A stretch of DNA of 20,453 nucleotides from Raineya sp964654605 (GTDB lineage: Bacteria; Bacteroidota; Bacteroidia; Cytophagales; Thermonemataceae), in contig CAZZLW010000012.1 of NCBI GenBank assembly GCA_964654605.1, forward strand, positions 1-20,453, read 5' to 3'. The notes below the pieces were generated by a model that was given only the letters and a program-made list of their open reading frames with translations, was not told the origin of the DNA and did no database searches. Made by a program: the position numbers and the translations under genes. This document shows, one piece after another, positions 12,804 through 20,423 of the stretch; position 1 is the first letter of the stretch; the number at the start of each line of letters is the position of its first letter.

Positions 12804-14207
12804 ATGAAGAAAATAACTTTACTGCTCTTTGTAGTGTTTTGCTCTTGGTATAATGCCCAAGCCCAAGGCTCTGACTGGACTTTGGGAGCAGGCGTAACAG
12901 CCTTTGATTTCGGTGTACCTGCCAAAAGAGGTTTGAGTATGAGCGACTGGAACTGGGGTCCGTATATCACTGCCTCCAAAAAAATCAGTCCTATGATTCA
13001 AATTGCCCCTTCGGTTTCGGTAGTAGAAATTCGCAATTTTAGCGATTTGTTCCCGAATGATATTTTCACCACAGGGCAAACGGCGGCAAGTGTGCAAGGT
13101 AGTCTTGCAGGGCAACTTCATTTTTTACCTGAAAAGAAATTTGACCCTTATCTCACTTTGGGTGGCGGTGCAAATTACCTTCGCCGTAAAACTTATGGTG
13201 TTTTGGAAGGCGGTTTGGGCTTCAACTATTGGGTAGATGACCTTGTAGCCATCAACTTGCAAGCAGGCTACAATTATATGTTTGATTTTGCTGATTATTT
13301 GCATTATAGAGGTGGTTTCCGTTTTGGTTTAGCTAAACCCAAAGATTCTGACGGAGACGGAATTCCTGATAAAAAAGACAAATGCCCCAATGAAAAAGGT
13401 TTGAAGCAGTTTGCGGGTTGTCCTGATACAGACAACGATGGCATTGTAGATGGCGAAGATGCTTGTCCTACGGAGGCAGGGGCAAAAGAGTTTAATGGTT
13501 GCCCTGATAGAGACGGTGATAAAATCATTGATAAAGATGATAAATGTCCTGATACTCCCGGTTTAGCTCAATTCCAAGGTTGCCCTGATACAGACGGTGA
13601 CGGCTTACCTGATAATGAAGACGCTTGCCCTACCGAAGCTGGAAAACCTGAATTGCAAGGCTGTCCTGATAAAGATGGTGATGGCATTGCAGATAAAGAC
13701 GACCGCTGTCCTGACCAACCCGGTTTGGCTACTTTCAAGGGCTGTCCTGATAGAGACGGTGATAAAATTCCTGATGTAGATGATGCTTGTCCCGATGTAC
13801 CCGGTGTGCCTGAAGAAAAAGGTTGTCCTGCTAAAATTAACGAGCAAGAACTCTTGAAAATAGCTAAAAGTATCAACTTTGCCACAGGAAAGGCTACTAT
13901 TTTGCGTACTTCTTTTGCTTCGTTAGATAATCTTGCCGCACTTTTGAGTCAAAATCCTAGCGTGAAGATTGCAGTAGAAGGGCATACAGATAATGTGGGT
14001 AATAGAGCCGCCAATAAAAAACTTTCTCAACAGCGTGCTGATGCTATCAAAGCCTACTTGGTGAAAAAAGGTATCAGTGCCGACCGTATCCAAGCCATTG
14101 GTTATGGAGATGAAAAACCTGCTGATGGTAGCACCGATATTAAAGCAGGTAACAAGACACCTCAACAGCGTGCCGCTAATCGCCGTGTAGAAATAAAGAA
14201 TTTGTAA
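12804..14207 (+). CDS. OmpA-family outer-membrane protein with thrombospondin type-3 repeats
   Basis: A 467-residue protein. A Sec signal peptide spans 1 to about 20 (MKKITLLLF...AQAQ). Residues 24-177 form an N-terminal eight-strand beta-barrel of the OmpA type. Residues 181-342 are six calcium-binding 27-residue TSP3 repeats (D.DGD.I.D..D.CP....G......GCP). Residues 350-467 are the OmpA peptidoglycan-binding domain with VEGHTDNVGN (391-400). Asp396 and Arg411 align with E. coli OmpA Asp271 and Arg286, which hold diaminopimelate. The protein links the outer membrane to the cell wall, with a Ca-stiffened rod as spacer. The paired Cys residues in each repeat may form disulfides. Strong hairpin terminator downstream. 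The call is secure; whether the barrel is a pore is not known. Confidence 0.9.
   Translation: MKKITLLLFVVFCSWYNAQAQGSDWTLGAGVTAFDFGVPAKRGLSMSDWNWGPYITASKKISPMIQIAPSVSVVEIRNFSDLFPNDIFTTGQTAASVQGSLAGQLHFLPEKKFDPYLTLGGGANYLRRKTYGVLEGGLGFNYWVDDLVAINLQAGYNYMFDFADYLHYRGGFRFGLAKPKDSDGDGIPDKKDKCPNEKGLKQFAGCPDTDNDGIVDGEDACPTEAGAKEFNGCPDRDGDKIIDKDDKCPDTPGLAQFQGCPDTDGDGLPDNEDACPTEAGKPELQGCPDKDGDGIADKDDRCPDQPGLATFKGCPDRDGDKIPDVDDACPDVPGVPEEKGCPAKINEQELLKIAKSINFATGKATILRTSFASLDNLAALLSQNPSVKIAVEGHTDNVGNRAANKKLSQQRADAIKAYLVKKGISADRIQAIGYGDEKPADGSTDIKAGNKTPQQRAANRRVEIKNL
13344..13829 (+). repeat. Six in-frame 81-bp TSP3 repeats within the OmpA gene
   Basis: Six units of exactly 27 codons each (residues 181-207, 208-234, 235-261, 262-288, 289-315, 316-342). 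Every unit starts with Asp and ends in GCP. Units 1, 3 and 5 share [KR]CP...GL..F, while units 2 and 4 share ACPTEAG, so an older 54-residue two-unit module seems to have duplicated. Nucleotide divergence between units is large, which argues for old, selected repeats. Confidence 0.85.
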
Positions 14208-14227
14208 CAAGTTCTGCACTGCGTCTT

Positions 14228-14260
14228 AAAACCTACAAGGCTCAACCTTGTAGGTTTTTT
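14228..14260. terminator. Bidirectional intrinsic terminator overlapping the mutY 3' end
   Basis: A 13-bp perfect stem, AAAACCTACAAGG (14228-14240) and CCTTGTAGGTTTT (14246-14258), with a 5-nt loop CTCAA and a T6 tail on the plus strand (14255-14260). On the minus strand the A-run gives a T4 tail. The mutY stop codon (14244-14242) lies in the loop, and its last four sense codons form the right arm. Confidence 0.9.
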
Positions 14261-15288
14261 GTTTGCCAAGTTTGCAAGTAATTGGCTATGAGAATAGGTT
14301 TGGGTAAATTTTGAATATCCTCCCAAGTGTGCCATTCCAAATTTGGGGAAAGAGGAAAGTTCTCGTTTATTTCAAAATGAAAAAAGCAAACAAAGATTCT
14401 TTGATGTGTGAGTTGATGTTTGAATATACTTGATTTGTGTATAAAACTTCCTTTTACGAGGGGTATCTGCTCCAATTCGTATAAATTCTCTTTTTCCTGC
14501 AAATCAAAATCGTAAAGATTTTGCCAAATATCTTTTTCCAAGCGTTTTTTAAGAGCGATTTTCTCTTCCTTATGCCAAACCAGATAGGCAAAAAAACGCT
14601 CACGCATTTGCGTTTTGTTAATTTTTACAGGTAAGTTTTCTTGTTCTTGATAGACAAAGGCGAAGCAGTTTTCTTGTAAGGGGCAAAACATGCAATTGGG
14701 TTTTTGTGGAGTACATTGCAAAGCCCCAAATTCCATAATTGCCTGATTGTATTCATTGCTATTTTCGGGAATTAGGCTTTGAGCCAAAGCTCTAAATTCT
14801 TTTTCGCCTTGTGGGCTGGCAATATCTGTGAAAATACCAAAATAGCGAGCCAGCACTCTATACACATTGCCGTCCAAAACCGCTACGGGTTCGTTGAAGG
14901 CAAAAGACGCTATCGCCGCTGCTGTGTATTTGCCTATGCCTTTAAGTTTAAGTAGCTCTCGGTAACTTTTGGGAAATTGCCCTTCATTTTTTTCGCAAAG
15001 TTGCCGAGCCGTAGCCAGCATATTTTTAGCTCGGTTGTAGTAGCCCAAACCTTGCCACAATCGGAACACTTCCATATCGTTTGCCAAAGCCAAATCTTGT
15101 AGGTTTGGGTAGTTTTCTACAAATTTTTGATAGTAGGGCAAGCCTTGCTTGACACGTGTTTGTTGTAAAATAATTTCGGAAAGCCAAATGAGATAGGGGT
15201 CTTGTGTGTTTCGCCAAGGAAGTTTGCGGTGATGCTTTCTATACCAAGCGGTGATTTTTTCAACAAAAAACTTATTTTTCTCGTTCAT
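14242..15288 (-). CDS. mutY: A/G-specific adenine DNA glycosylase
   Basis: Removes adenine mispaired with 8-oxoguanine in base-excision repair. Numbered from ATG 15288 (348 residues): LPWR (23-26), catalytic Glu38 in SEIILQQTRV, helix-hairpin-helix LKGIGKYTAAA (115-125), catalytic Asp139 in VLDGNVYRVLAR, and the iron-sulfur cysteines 192, 199, 202 and 208 in the pattern C-x6-C-x2-C-x5-C. The C-terminal 130 residues correspond to the NUDIX-like 8-oxoG recognition domain. An in-frame ATG at 15330 would add 14 residues (MQNLHLERIGKSRE) with no match to the family, so 15288 is preferred; it overlaps the PagL-like gene by 17 bp, consistent with coupled translation. The gene end is embedded in the terminator shared with the OmpA gene. 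Confidence 0.92.
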   Translation of the reverse strand: MNEKNKFFVEKITAWYRKHHRKLPWRNTQDPYLIWLSEIILQQTRVKQGLPYYQKFVENYPNLQDLALANDMEVFRLWQGLGYYNRAKNMLATARQLCEKNEGQFPKSYRELLKLKGIGKYTAAAIASFAFNEPVAVLDGNVYRVLARYFGIFTDIASPQGEKEFRALAQSLIPENSNEYNQAIMEFGALQCTPQKPNCMFCPLQENCFAFVYQEQENLPVKINKTQMRERFFAYLVWHKEEKIALKKRLEKDIWQNLYDFDLQEKENLYELEQIPLVKGSFIHKSSIFKHQLTHQRIFVCFFHFEINENFPLSPNLEWHTWEDIQNLPKPILIANYLQTWQTKNLQG

Positions 15289-16384
15289 TTCTCTTGATTT
15301 GCCAATGCGTTCCAAGTGTAAATTCTGCACATTCGGCTACAGAGGCGTGCGTTTTGAGCAGTAGCCCTGCAAAAATATTTTTATGGAAATACCATTTTAA
15401 GCCATAACGCTGATAAAAAGGCATATCTGTTTTGGCTTCAAATTGCCTACGAATGTAATAGCCGAGTTGGATATTTAGACTCATATCGCCAAAAGTAATT
15501 TCATCGCCTACTGCTATGCCTATGCGTCTGTAATCGGGTTTTGGGTTCTGACTTCCAAATTTTTGCTCAATTTGGTACTTGATACCTTCGTTCCAAGAAA
15601 TATCCAAACCTGCATTAAAGCGGTGTTTGCGATTTATATCACGAGCTACATACAAACCTACATTGAAAACAGAATGTTTGTGAGGTTGATTGATTTCTGT
15701 TTCTATCAGACTGCCTCCAAGTGCCGTTTGCAGATACCAATTTTTGCTGAAAGCGGTTTTTTCACTTTTTTGAAAAGCAATTTTTTCAGGATTAAACACA
15801 TAACTAATGCCTGCAAAGGTGGTAATAACATTTACACCTGCATTGGGCAATTTGAAAGCTCCATTAGAATAATGCGTAATTTGCAAGCCTGTTTTAAGTC
15901 TGAAATGAGAGTTGAGGTGATAGTTCCACCAAAATCCCCCTTGCATTACATAGCTCCAAATATTACTCAAAACATTGTTTTGAAAATTGGTTTCAATATC
16001 AAAAGGATTAGAGGCAAAGGCAAGCCCTGTACCGATTTTGAATTGTAAGGTACTTTTTTCCGCTCGGTAGATAGGCAAAAGCATATTTGCCGATAGTGCA
16101 AGGGAGTGCCCTATGATAGAATTTTGGTAATTGAAATAAGTAAGAGCAAAAGAACTTTGGGGATAGCGGAAATCTTGCTCCCAAGTACGTTTTCCAAGAT
16201 GAAAACGATTGTAATAAGCCGTAATAGCCCAAGGGTGCGATTGCAGGTGTCCGATTTTAGGGGCGTGCCGAAAAATAAAGCCATAATCGGTATGCAAGCC
16301 TATTTCAAAAGGGGTTTGAGCCAAACAGAAAGAGTAAAATACCCAAAGACTGATGACAATCCAATAATATTTACGCTTAGGCAT
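15272..16384 (-). CDS. PagL-like lipid A 3-O-deacylase / acyloxyacyl hydrolase family outer-membrane protein
   Basis: A 370-residue outer-membrane beta-barrel enzyme family that removes an ester-linked acyl chain from lipid A. Numbered from ATG 16384: signal peptide MPKRKYYW..FCLAQ (1-23). The PagL signature ITHYSNGAFKLPNAGVN (169-185) supplies the His171/Ser173 pair matching P. aeruginosa His126/Ser128. The third triad residue (Glu140 there) appears to be Asn185 here. The chain is about twice the length of classic PagL, with many alternating aromatic strands, as is common in Bacteroidota members. An ATG at 16420 would add 12 residues before the signal peptide and lies upstream of a likely -7 box, so 16384 is chosen. 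Immediately followed by mutY with a 17-bp overlap. Confidence 0.75.
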   Translation of the reverse strand: MPKRKYYWIVISLWVFYSFCLAQTPFEIGLHTDYGFIFRHAPKIGHLQSHPWAITAYYNRFHLGKRTWEQDFRYPQSSFALTYFNYQNSIIGHSLALSANMLLPIYRAEKSTLQFKIGTGLAFASNPFDIETNFQNNVLSNIWSYVMQGGFWWNYHLNSHFRLKTGLQITHYSNGAFKLPNAGVNVITTFAGISYVFNPEKIAFQKSEKTAFSKNWYLQTALGGSLIETEINQPHKHSVFNVGLYVARDINRKHRFNAGLDISWNEGIKYQIEQKFGSQNPKPDYRRIGIAVGDEITFGDMSLNIQLGYYIRRQFEAKTDMPFYQRYGLKWYFHKNIFAGLLLKTHASVAECAEFTLGTHWQIKRNEREK

Positions 16385-16398
16385 TTCATAATTTTTGG

Positions 16399-16406
16399 CA
16401 AAGATA
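16399..16406 (-). promoter_or_regulatory. Possible -7 box for the PagL-like/mutY operon
   Basis: On the minus strand TATCTTTG (16406-16399) fits TAnnTTTG and sits 14 nt before ATG 16384, directly after the T-run of the preceding terminator. No TTG is present at the proper -33 distance. The leader would be under 10 nt. Confidence 0.35.
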
Positions 16407-16439
16407 TAAAAAACCTCCAAAACTTTTGTCTTGGAGGTT
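16406..16439 (-). terminator. Intrinsic terminator after the SGNH lipoprotein gene
   Basis: Read on the minus strand, AACCTCCAA (16439-16431), a 10-nt loop, TTGGAGGTT (16420-16412), then a T-run reaching 16408. It lies 26 nt past the stop at 16466 and closes the FadL-SGNH transcript. Confidence 0.8.
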
Positions 16440-16465
16440 GAAACTTATGTGGGAGGGGTGTATTA

Positions 16466-18082
16466 TTAAGGGAACAATACACCTCTAATGTTTCGGGCAT
16501 TTATGTCAATAAGAGGTATGCTTGTGCCATATTTAGCATTTATAGCTTTAATAATCTGATTGGCAACAATGGCATAACCTTTGGGAGTAAGATGAACCCC
16601 ATCAAGCGAGAACAAGCCACCACTGATAAAATCTGTTGAAACTTGTACGCCATCAATGCTTCTGTTTCTGATAATTTGATTGAACAAAGCATCGGCATCT
16701 ACCAAAGCCAAGTTTTTAGCTTGTGCTACGGCACGAATTTTAGCATTATAGAAGTTGGTAGCATTTCTAACAAAACCTGTTTCTTGTTCATCTAATACTG
16801 CCCAATCAGGGAAAGGGAAAGGTTGGAAAGTAGTAGGATTTACAAAGCCTAATCCGTTGGCAAAATTGGTAGGAGTGAGCAAACCTTGCTGTGCAGGCAA
16901 AAGAATAAAATCTGATGCGGCATCCATTTGCTCTACAATTACTCTCAAAGAACCGGGAGGATCTGCTAGGCAAACAGGGCAAATGGAAGTAGGTATAGAG
17001 CTAGAAGGAGCAATACCTTTCACAATTATAAATCTGTTGTTACCAGCAACAAGTCCAGGACTTGTACCACCTACAATAGGTCCAGGACCATCAGGGTCCC
17101 AACCGGGAATAGGAGGCAAAGGACCAGGACCATCAGGGTCTACGGTAATACCTAAATAAATAGCATTTAACAAGCTTGCTTCAGATGCAGTAAACTCTCT
17201 TCTTACAGTAATTTCAGCCGCACTTTTAGGGATAAAAGGGAAAGTAGGTAATGTTCCTCTGATTTGCTGATTCACAAGCGTAACATAAGGGATAGAGGCT
17301 ACATCAGGAATTGTAGCAACTACACCTTTTGCACCGTTGGCGGTAAGTTTATTTATCAAGGCATCAAAGCTTGCATTGAACACATTGATTTCGGTAATAG
17401 CACCCAAAGAGCCATCAGTGCTGTAAGGGAACTGGTTAGGGGCAATTGTATTGGAACGAATAGGGTTAGCATTGGGGTCGCCACCACTGGTTGCAAAGCC
17501 CAAAACGTCATTGTTACCAATCCAGCAAGTAAAGAAAGTAGCATTGGCTTCGCCTACAAAATCAACATAAGATTTTGTAGTAAGAGGGGGAAGCAAACGC
17601 TCAAAGAAAGGGTTTAGCTGGCTATAAGCAGGTACGGTTACATCAACTACCCTGATGCCCGAAATACCATAGTTATTGAGGGGTCCTTCGTAGCGGGCAA
17701 GTTTGAGCGGACTTGGACTTACAACTGCTAAGTTACTGGTTTCTTGCGAAATAATAGGCGTTCCATTGGTGTTCCAGCCTGTAATTTTCAAGAAACCTGA
17801 ACCATTTTGCTGTCCGTCATTGAATAAAGCCTGATGAAACTCTCCGCCACCCGCTAATTTGAATTGCTCGGCAATAAATTTGGGGTAAGAGTTCATCATA
17901 GACGCATTATACAAACCATTATCAGCGACACCCGCAGTAAGCGAGTTACCAACAGCGATATATTTGCTCAAATCTAAATTGCCTTTGTTGGCAGGGATAG
18001 GGTCTATTTTAGGGGCACAAGCACTCAGAATAAAAGCACTTGCAGAAACGGCTAATGTTCCTTTCAGTATGTTGAGTTTCAT
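16466..18082 (-). CDS. SGNH/GDSL-family hydrolase, lipoprotein
   Basis: A 538-residue lipoprotein esterase or lipase. Lipobox LSAC places the lipidated Cys at 22. Block I is IAVGNSLTAG (42-51), with nucleophile Ser47 and GNSL in place of GDSL. The block III Asn lies in WIGNNDV, and block V is SLDGVHLTPKG with Asp494 and His497. The family core is enlarged by insertions, including a Pro/Gly-rich segment around residues 313-345 with two DPDGPGP copies. It is probably anchored in the outer membrane. It follows the FadL-type transporter with a 31-bp gap, so a lipid ester would be split at the surface or in the periplasm and the fatty acid imported by its partner. Whether the substrate is a lipid, a sugar ester or a polyester is not shown. 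Confidence 0.85.
   Translation of the reverse strand: MKLNILKGTLAVSASAFILSACAPKIDPIPANKGNLDLSKYIAVGNSLTAGVADNGLYNASMMNSYPKFIAEQFKLAGGGEFHQALFNDGQQNGSGFLKITGWNTNGTPIISQETSNLAVVSPSPLKLARYEGPLNNYGISGIRVVDVTVPAYSQLNPFFERLLPPLTTKSYVDFVGEANATFFTCWIGNNDVLGFATSGGDPNANPIRSNTIAPNQFPYSTDGSLGAITEINVFNASFDALINKLTANGAKGVVATIPDVASIPYVTLVNQQIRGTLPTFPFIPKSAAEITVRREFTASEASLLNAIYLGITVDPDGPGPLPPIPGWDPDGPGPIVGGTSPGLVAGNNRFIIVKGIAPSSSIPTSICPVCLADPPGSLRVIVEQMDAASDFILLPAQQGLLTPTNFANGLGFVNPTTFQPFPFPDWAVLDEQETGFVRNATNFYNAKIRAVAQAKNLALVDADALFNQIIRNRSIDGVQVSTDFISGGLFSLDGVHLTPKGYAIVANQIIKAINAKYGTSIPLIDINARNIRGVLFP
17082..17140 (-). repeat. Two 17-bp direct repeats encoding DPDGPGP in the SGNH gene
   Basis: Identical copies of CCAGGACCATCAGGGTC (plus strand) at 17082-17098 and 17124-17140, 42 bp apart, i.e. 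exactly 14 codons. They encode a DPDGPGP motif twice inside a Pro/Gly loop. The high nucleotide identity suggests a recent in-frame duplication. Confidence 0.65.
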
Positions 18083-18113
18083 ATCTATTTTGAATTTTTT
18101 AGTTCAACCATTT

Positions 18114-19391
18114 TTAGAAATTAAACGTTACACCAAAGGTGCCAACTATGGCTTTGGTTTTGAAGTCGCCACGAGGACCCACAAAATTGCCATTGGCATC
18201 AGTTGCAGGATTTCTGTTGTCGCGAGTGGGTCTTGTAAGGTAAATACCACCCAAATCAACGCTTACTTTTCCAAAAGAGTAGCCCAAGCCCAATGTGCCA
18301 GCAAAAGTATTTGCATCAGGGGTTTCGGCAGTCATAAAGCCATCTTTTACAGGAGAAGGGTCAAAGTAAGTACCTCCTCTGATTGCCAAAGCTCCTTTTT
18401 TATATTCTGCTCCTGCACCAATAGTGATACGGTCTTGATATTCACGAGGCGAAACAGAGGTGTTAGAGCCAGCTACAGGGTCAGTGAAATTGAAAGCCAG
18501 TTCTTTGTAGGCACTCCAGAATGTATAACGAGCATCAAAGTTGAATAATAGGTTATCGCTATATTTCCAAGTAACCCCCGCAGTAAGTACAGCAGGCAAA
18601 GGCAATTCTGATGAAAACTTGGTAGAAGCCGTGCTACCACTTAGATTGGGGAAATTGCCAGCAATGGCTGCTCCTACGGGACCACCCAAAGAAGGTATAT
18701 TCGTGAAGGTAGCAGTACCATCTTCTACTTTTGCAACAATTTTGGAACGATAAGCCAAGCCAAGCGTTACTTCATCAAAGAGTTTATAGGCTACTCCTAA
18801 GTTCCAGCCCATACCTGTTGCTTTTCCATCAAGTTCAGCATCTACAAAAAGACCATTAACAGGCAGAGCGTTTTGTCTTTGTAGATTTACGCTACCTGTC
18901 ATATATTGGAAACCTGCTCCAATTGAAAACTTATGATTTACTCGGTAGGCAATGGTAGGCTGAATATAAATAGCTCTTAAAGCAATTTGCTCCAAGTTGG
19001 TTTTTCCAATCCAGCCATCTTCCCATTTTACGGTAGAGCCATAAGGGGTAACTACGCTTAAACCTGCTTTGATAGCTTTGTCTTTTCCGAAACCAAAAGC
19101 GGCGTGTAAGTAAAAAGGCGTACTTACAGGGTTTTCAGTTTTGTAAATGTTACCGTCCAAAGAGGCAAATTCTGTTTTACCAAAAATGGCATTTACCCCA
19201 GCCGCTACTCCACCGCCTTCAATGAAGCCAATGGCACCAGGGTTGTAGAACATATTGCTCACATCAGCCAAGGCAGAACCAGTATTTCCCATACCTGTTT
19301 GCCTTACACCTTGTAAGACTACTTGAAAGCCGCCTGCTTCTGCCCATAATGCGGCACACAGACCTAAAATAGTAAAACTTAGTCGCTTCAT
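18114..19391 (-). CDS. OmpP1/FadL/TodX-family outer-membrane transporter
   Basis: A 425-residue beta-barrel that takes hydrophobic substrates such as long-chain fatty acids across the outer membrane. The signal peptide is MKRLSFTILGLCAALWAEA (1-19), with cleavage leaving GGFQ at the mature N-terminus. The N-terminal hatch has GVRQTGMGNTGSA (28-40) and FYNPG (48-52), matching the FadL NPA-type plug motif. Many alternating strands follow, and the chain ends in GTFGVTFNF, an aromatic terminus typical of barrels folded by BamA. First gene of a two-gene operon with the SGNH lipoprotein, from a likely promoter about 40 nt upstream. The substrate is inferred from the family. Confidence 0.88.
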   Translation of the reverse strand: MKRLSFTILGLCAALWAEAGGFQVVLQGVRQTGMGNTGSALADVSNMFYNPGAIGFIEGGGVAAGVNAIFGKTEFASLDGNIYKTENPVSTPFYLHAAFGFGKDKAIKAGLSVVTPYGSTVKWEDGWIGKTNLEQIALRAIYIQPTIAYRVNHKFSIGAGFQYMTGSVNLQRQNALPVNGLFVDAELDGKATGMGWNLGVAYKLFDEVTLGLAYRSKIVAKVEDGTATFTNIPSLGGPVGAAIAGNFPNLSGSTASTKFSSELPLPAVLTAGVTWKYSDNLLFNFDARYTFWSAYKELAFNFTDPVAGSNTSVSPREYQDRITIGAGAEYKKGALAIRGGTYFDPSPVKDGFMTAETPDANTFAGTLGLGYSFGKVSVDLGGIYLTRPTRDNRNPATDANGNFVGPRGDFKTKAIVGTFGVTFNF

Positions 19392-19431
19392 AAAAAAGTT
19401 GTTAAGTTTGGGTTAATTGAATTTAATATGG

Positions 19432-19439
19432 CAAATTTA
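19432..19439 (-). promoter_or_regulatory. Possible -7 box for the FadL-SGNH operon
   Basis: TAAATTTG on the minus strand (19439-19432) matches TAnnTTTG, 40 nt before the start at 19391. No TTG stands 19-21 nt further upstream, so only the -7 part is supported. Confidence 0.4.
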
Positions 19440-19494
19440 TCGCTATTATACAAAAATATCTACGATTTGTTCCAAATTTTTCACACTTTTTTTC

Positions 19495-19518
19495 AAAAAG
19501 TATTCTGCAAGCAGAATA
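19495..19518 (-). terminator. Probable terminator after ftsX
   Basis: On the minus strand TATTCTGC (19518-19511), two bases, GCAGAATA (19508-19501), then CTTTTT (19500-19495). The 8-bp stem closes on a very small loop and is AT-rich, so termination may be partial. It lies 11 nt past the ftsX stop. Confidence 0.6.
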
Positions 19519-19529
19519 AAAGGCTTTTT

Positions 19530-20423
19530 TTAGTACAATTCGTCCAAGTTCATACTTAGGTATTTATTCACAGCTCGGTAAGAGCTGAAAAGACTTAAAA
19601 ATATGCCCAAAACAACTAAAATCCCCCCAATAATTAGAACTTGCAAGGGGCTAAACATCTCTGAAAGTCTAATAAAACCTACATTCAAATAGGGCAAACT
19701 TACATAGATAAGTGTAAAAGCGATAGCTCCACTCAGAAGTCCTTGCCAAAAAGCAGTAGCTAAAAAAGGACGACGAATAAAAGAGGCTGTAGCTCCTACC
19801 AGTTGCATTGTACGGATAATAAATCTTTGCGAAAATAAAGCTAATCGTATGGTATTGTGTATCAGTATTACTACAATAATCATCATAAAAAGAGCAAAAG
19901 CTGAAAGTACAAAACTTACCATTGCTACATTCTGATTCACTTCCTCTGAAAATTCTTGTGCATACGATACTTCAAAAACCCCCTTTATTTGCTCAATTTC
20001 TTTTTTGATTTGCTCCAGCCCTTCTCTGCTACAAAATTCGGATTTGATGTGTAATAAAAACGAATGACGTAAAGGGTTTTCACCCAGTAAAGTAATAAAG
20101 TCCTCTTTCAAGTCCTTGATAAGTTCTTTGGCGGCTTCGTCTTTGTGTTTGAAGGCTATATCGGCTTGCCCTGCAAATTTCCTGATGTATTTTTTATCAG
20201 AAAGTAATTGACGCAATTGTGCTATCTGCTCGTTTTCTAAGCCGTTATCCAGCATTACTTGTACTTCTACATTTTCTTTCACTCTTTCGGCAAAATTGAT
20301 AATACCTATGATAAGCATAAGTAGTACGCCCAATGCAATGAGAGCAATTGTGATACTTGTCATTACACTGGTATAAGGGTAACTTCCTAAACTTTTGCTT
20401 TTGGTCTGGGTGATAGTTGTCAT
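19530..20423 (-). CDS. ftsX: Cell-division permease protein FtsX
   Basis: A 297-residue inner-membrane protein that pairs with the ATPase FtsE and passes its cycle to periplasmic cell-wall hydrolases at the septum. It has the standard FtsX layout: cytoplasmic N-terminus, TM1 at about 22-44, a periplasmic domain (about 50-165), then three TM segments at about 170-192, 220-243 and 258-280. The conserved cytoplasmic segment FIIRTMQLVGAT lies between TM2 and TM3. Length matches the family. ftsE is not adjacent on the downstream side; separation of ftsX from ftsE is usual in Bacteroidota. The gene starts 30 nt from the window edge, so its promoter is not seen. Confidence 0.92.
   Translation of the reverse strand: MTTITQTKSKSLGSYPYTSVMTSITIALIALGVLLMLIIGIINFAERVKENVEVQVMLDNGLENEQIAQLRQLLSDKKYIRKFAGQADIAFKHKDEAAKELIKDLKEDFITLLGENPLRHSFLLHIKSEFCSREGLEQIKKEIEQIKGVFEVSYAQEFSEEVNQNVAMVSFVLSAFALFMMIIVVILIHNTIRLALFSQRFIIRTMQLVGATASFIRRPFLATAFWQGLLSGAIAFTLIYVSLPYLNVGFIRLSEMFSPLQVLIIGGILVVLGIFLSLFSSYRAVNKYLSMNLDELY

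Noticed and set aside
13344..13829. CRISPR-like periodic repeat
   Set aside because: The 81-bp period is in frame and encodes calcium-binding TSP3 units; there are no spacer/repeat boundaries or cas genes.
13304..13885. Minus-strand frames rich in SGQP repeats opposite the TSP3 region
   Set aside because: These are antisense images of the 81-bp repeats, with no start context or homology.
15289..15330. 14-residue extension of MutY
   Set aside because: It would increase the overlap with the upstream gene to 59 bp and has no counterpart in the MutY family; ATG 15288 fits the usual N-terminus.
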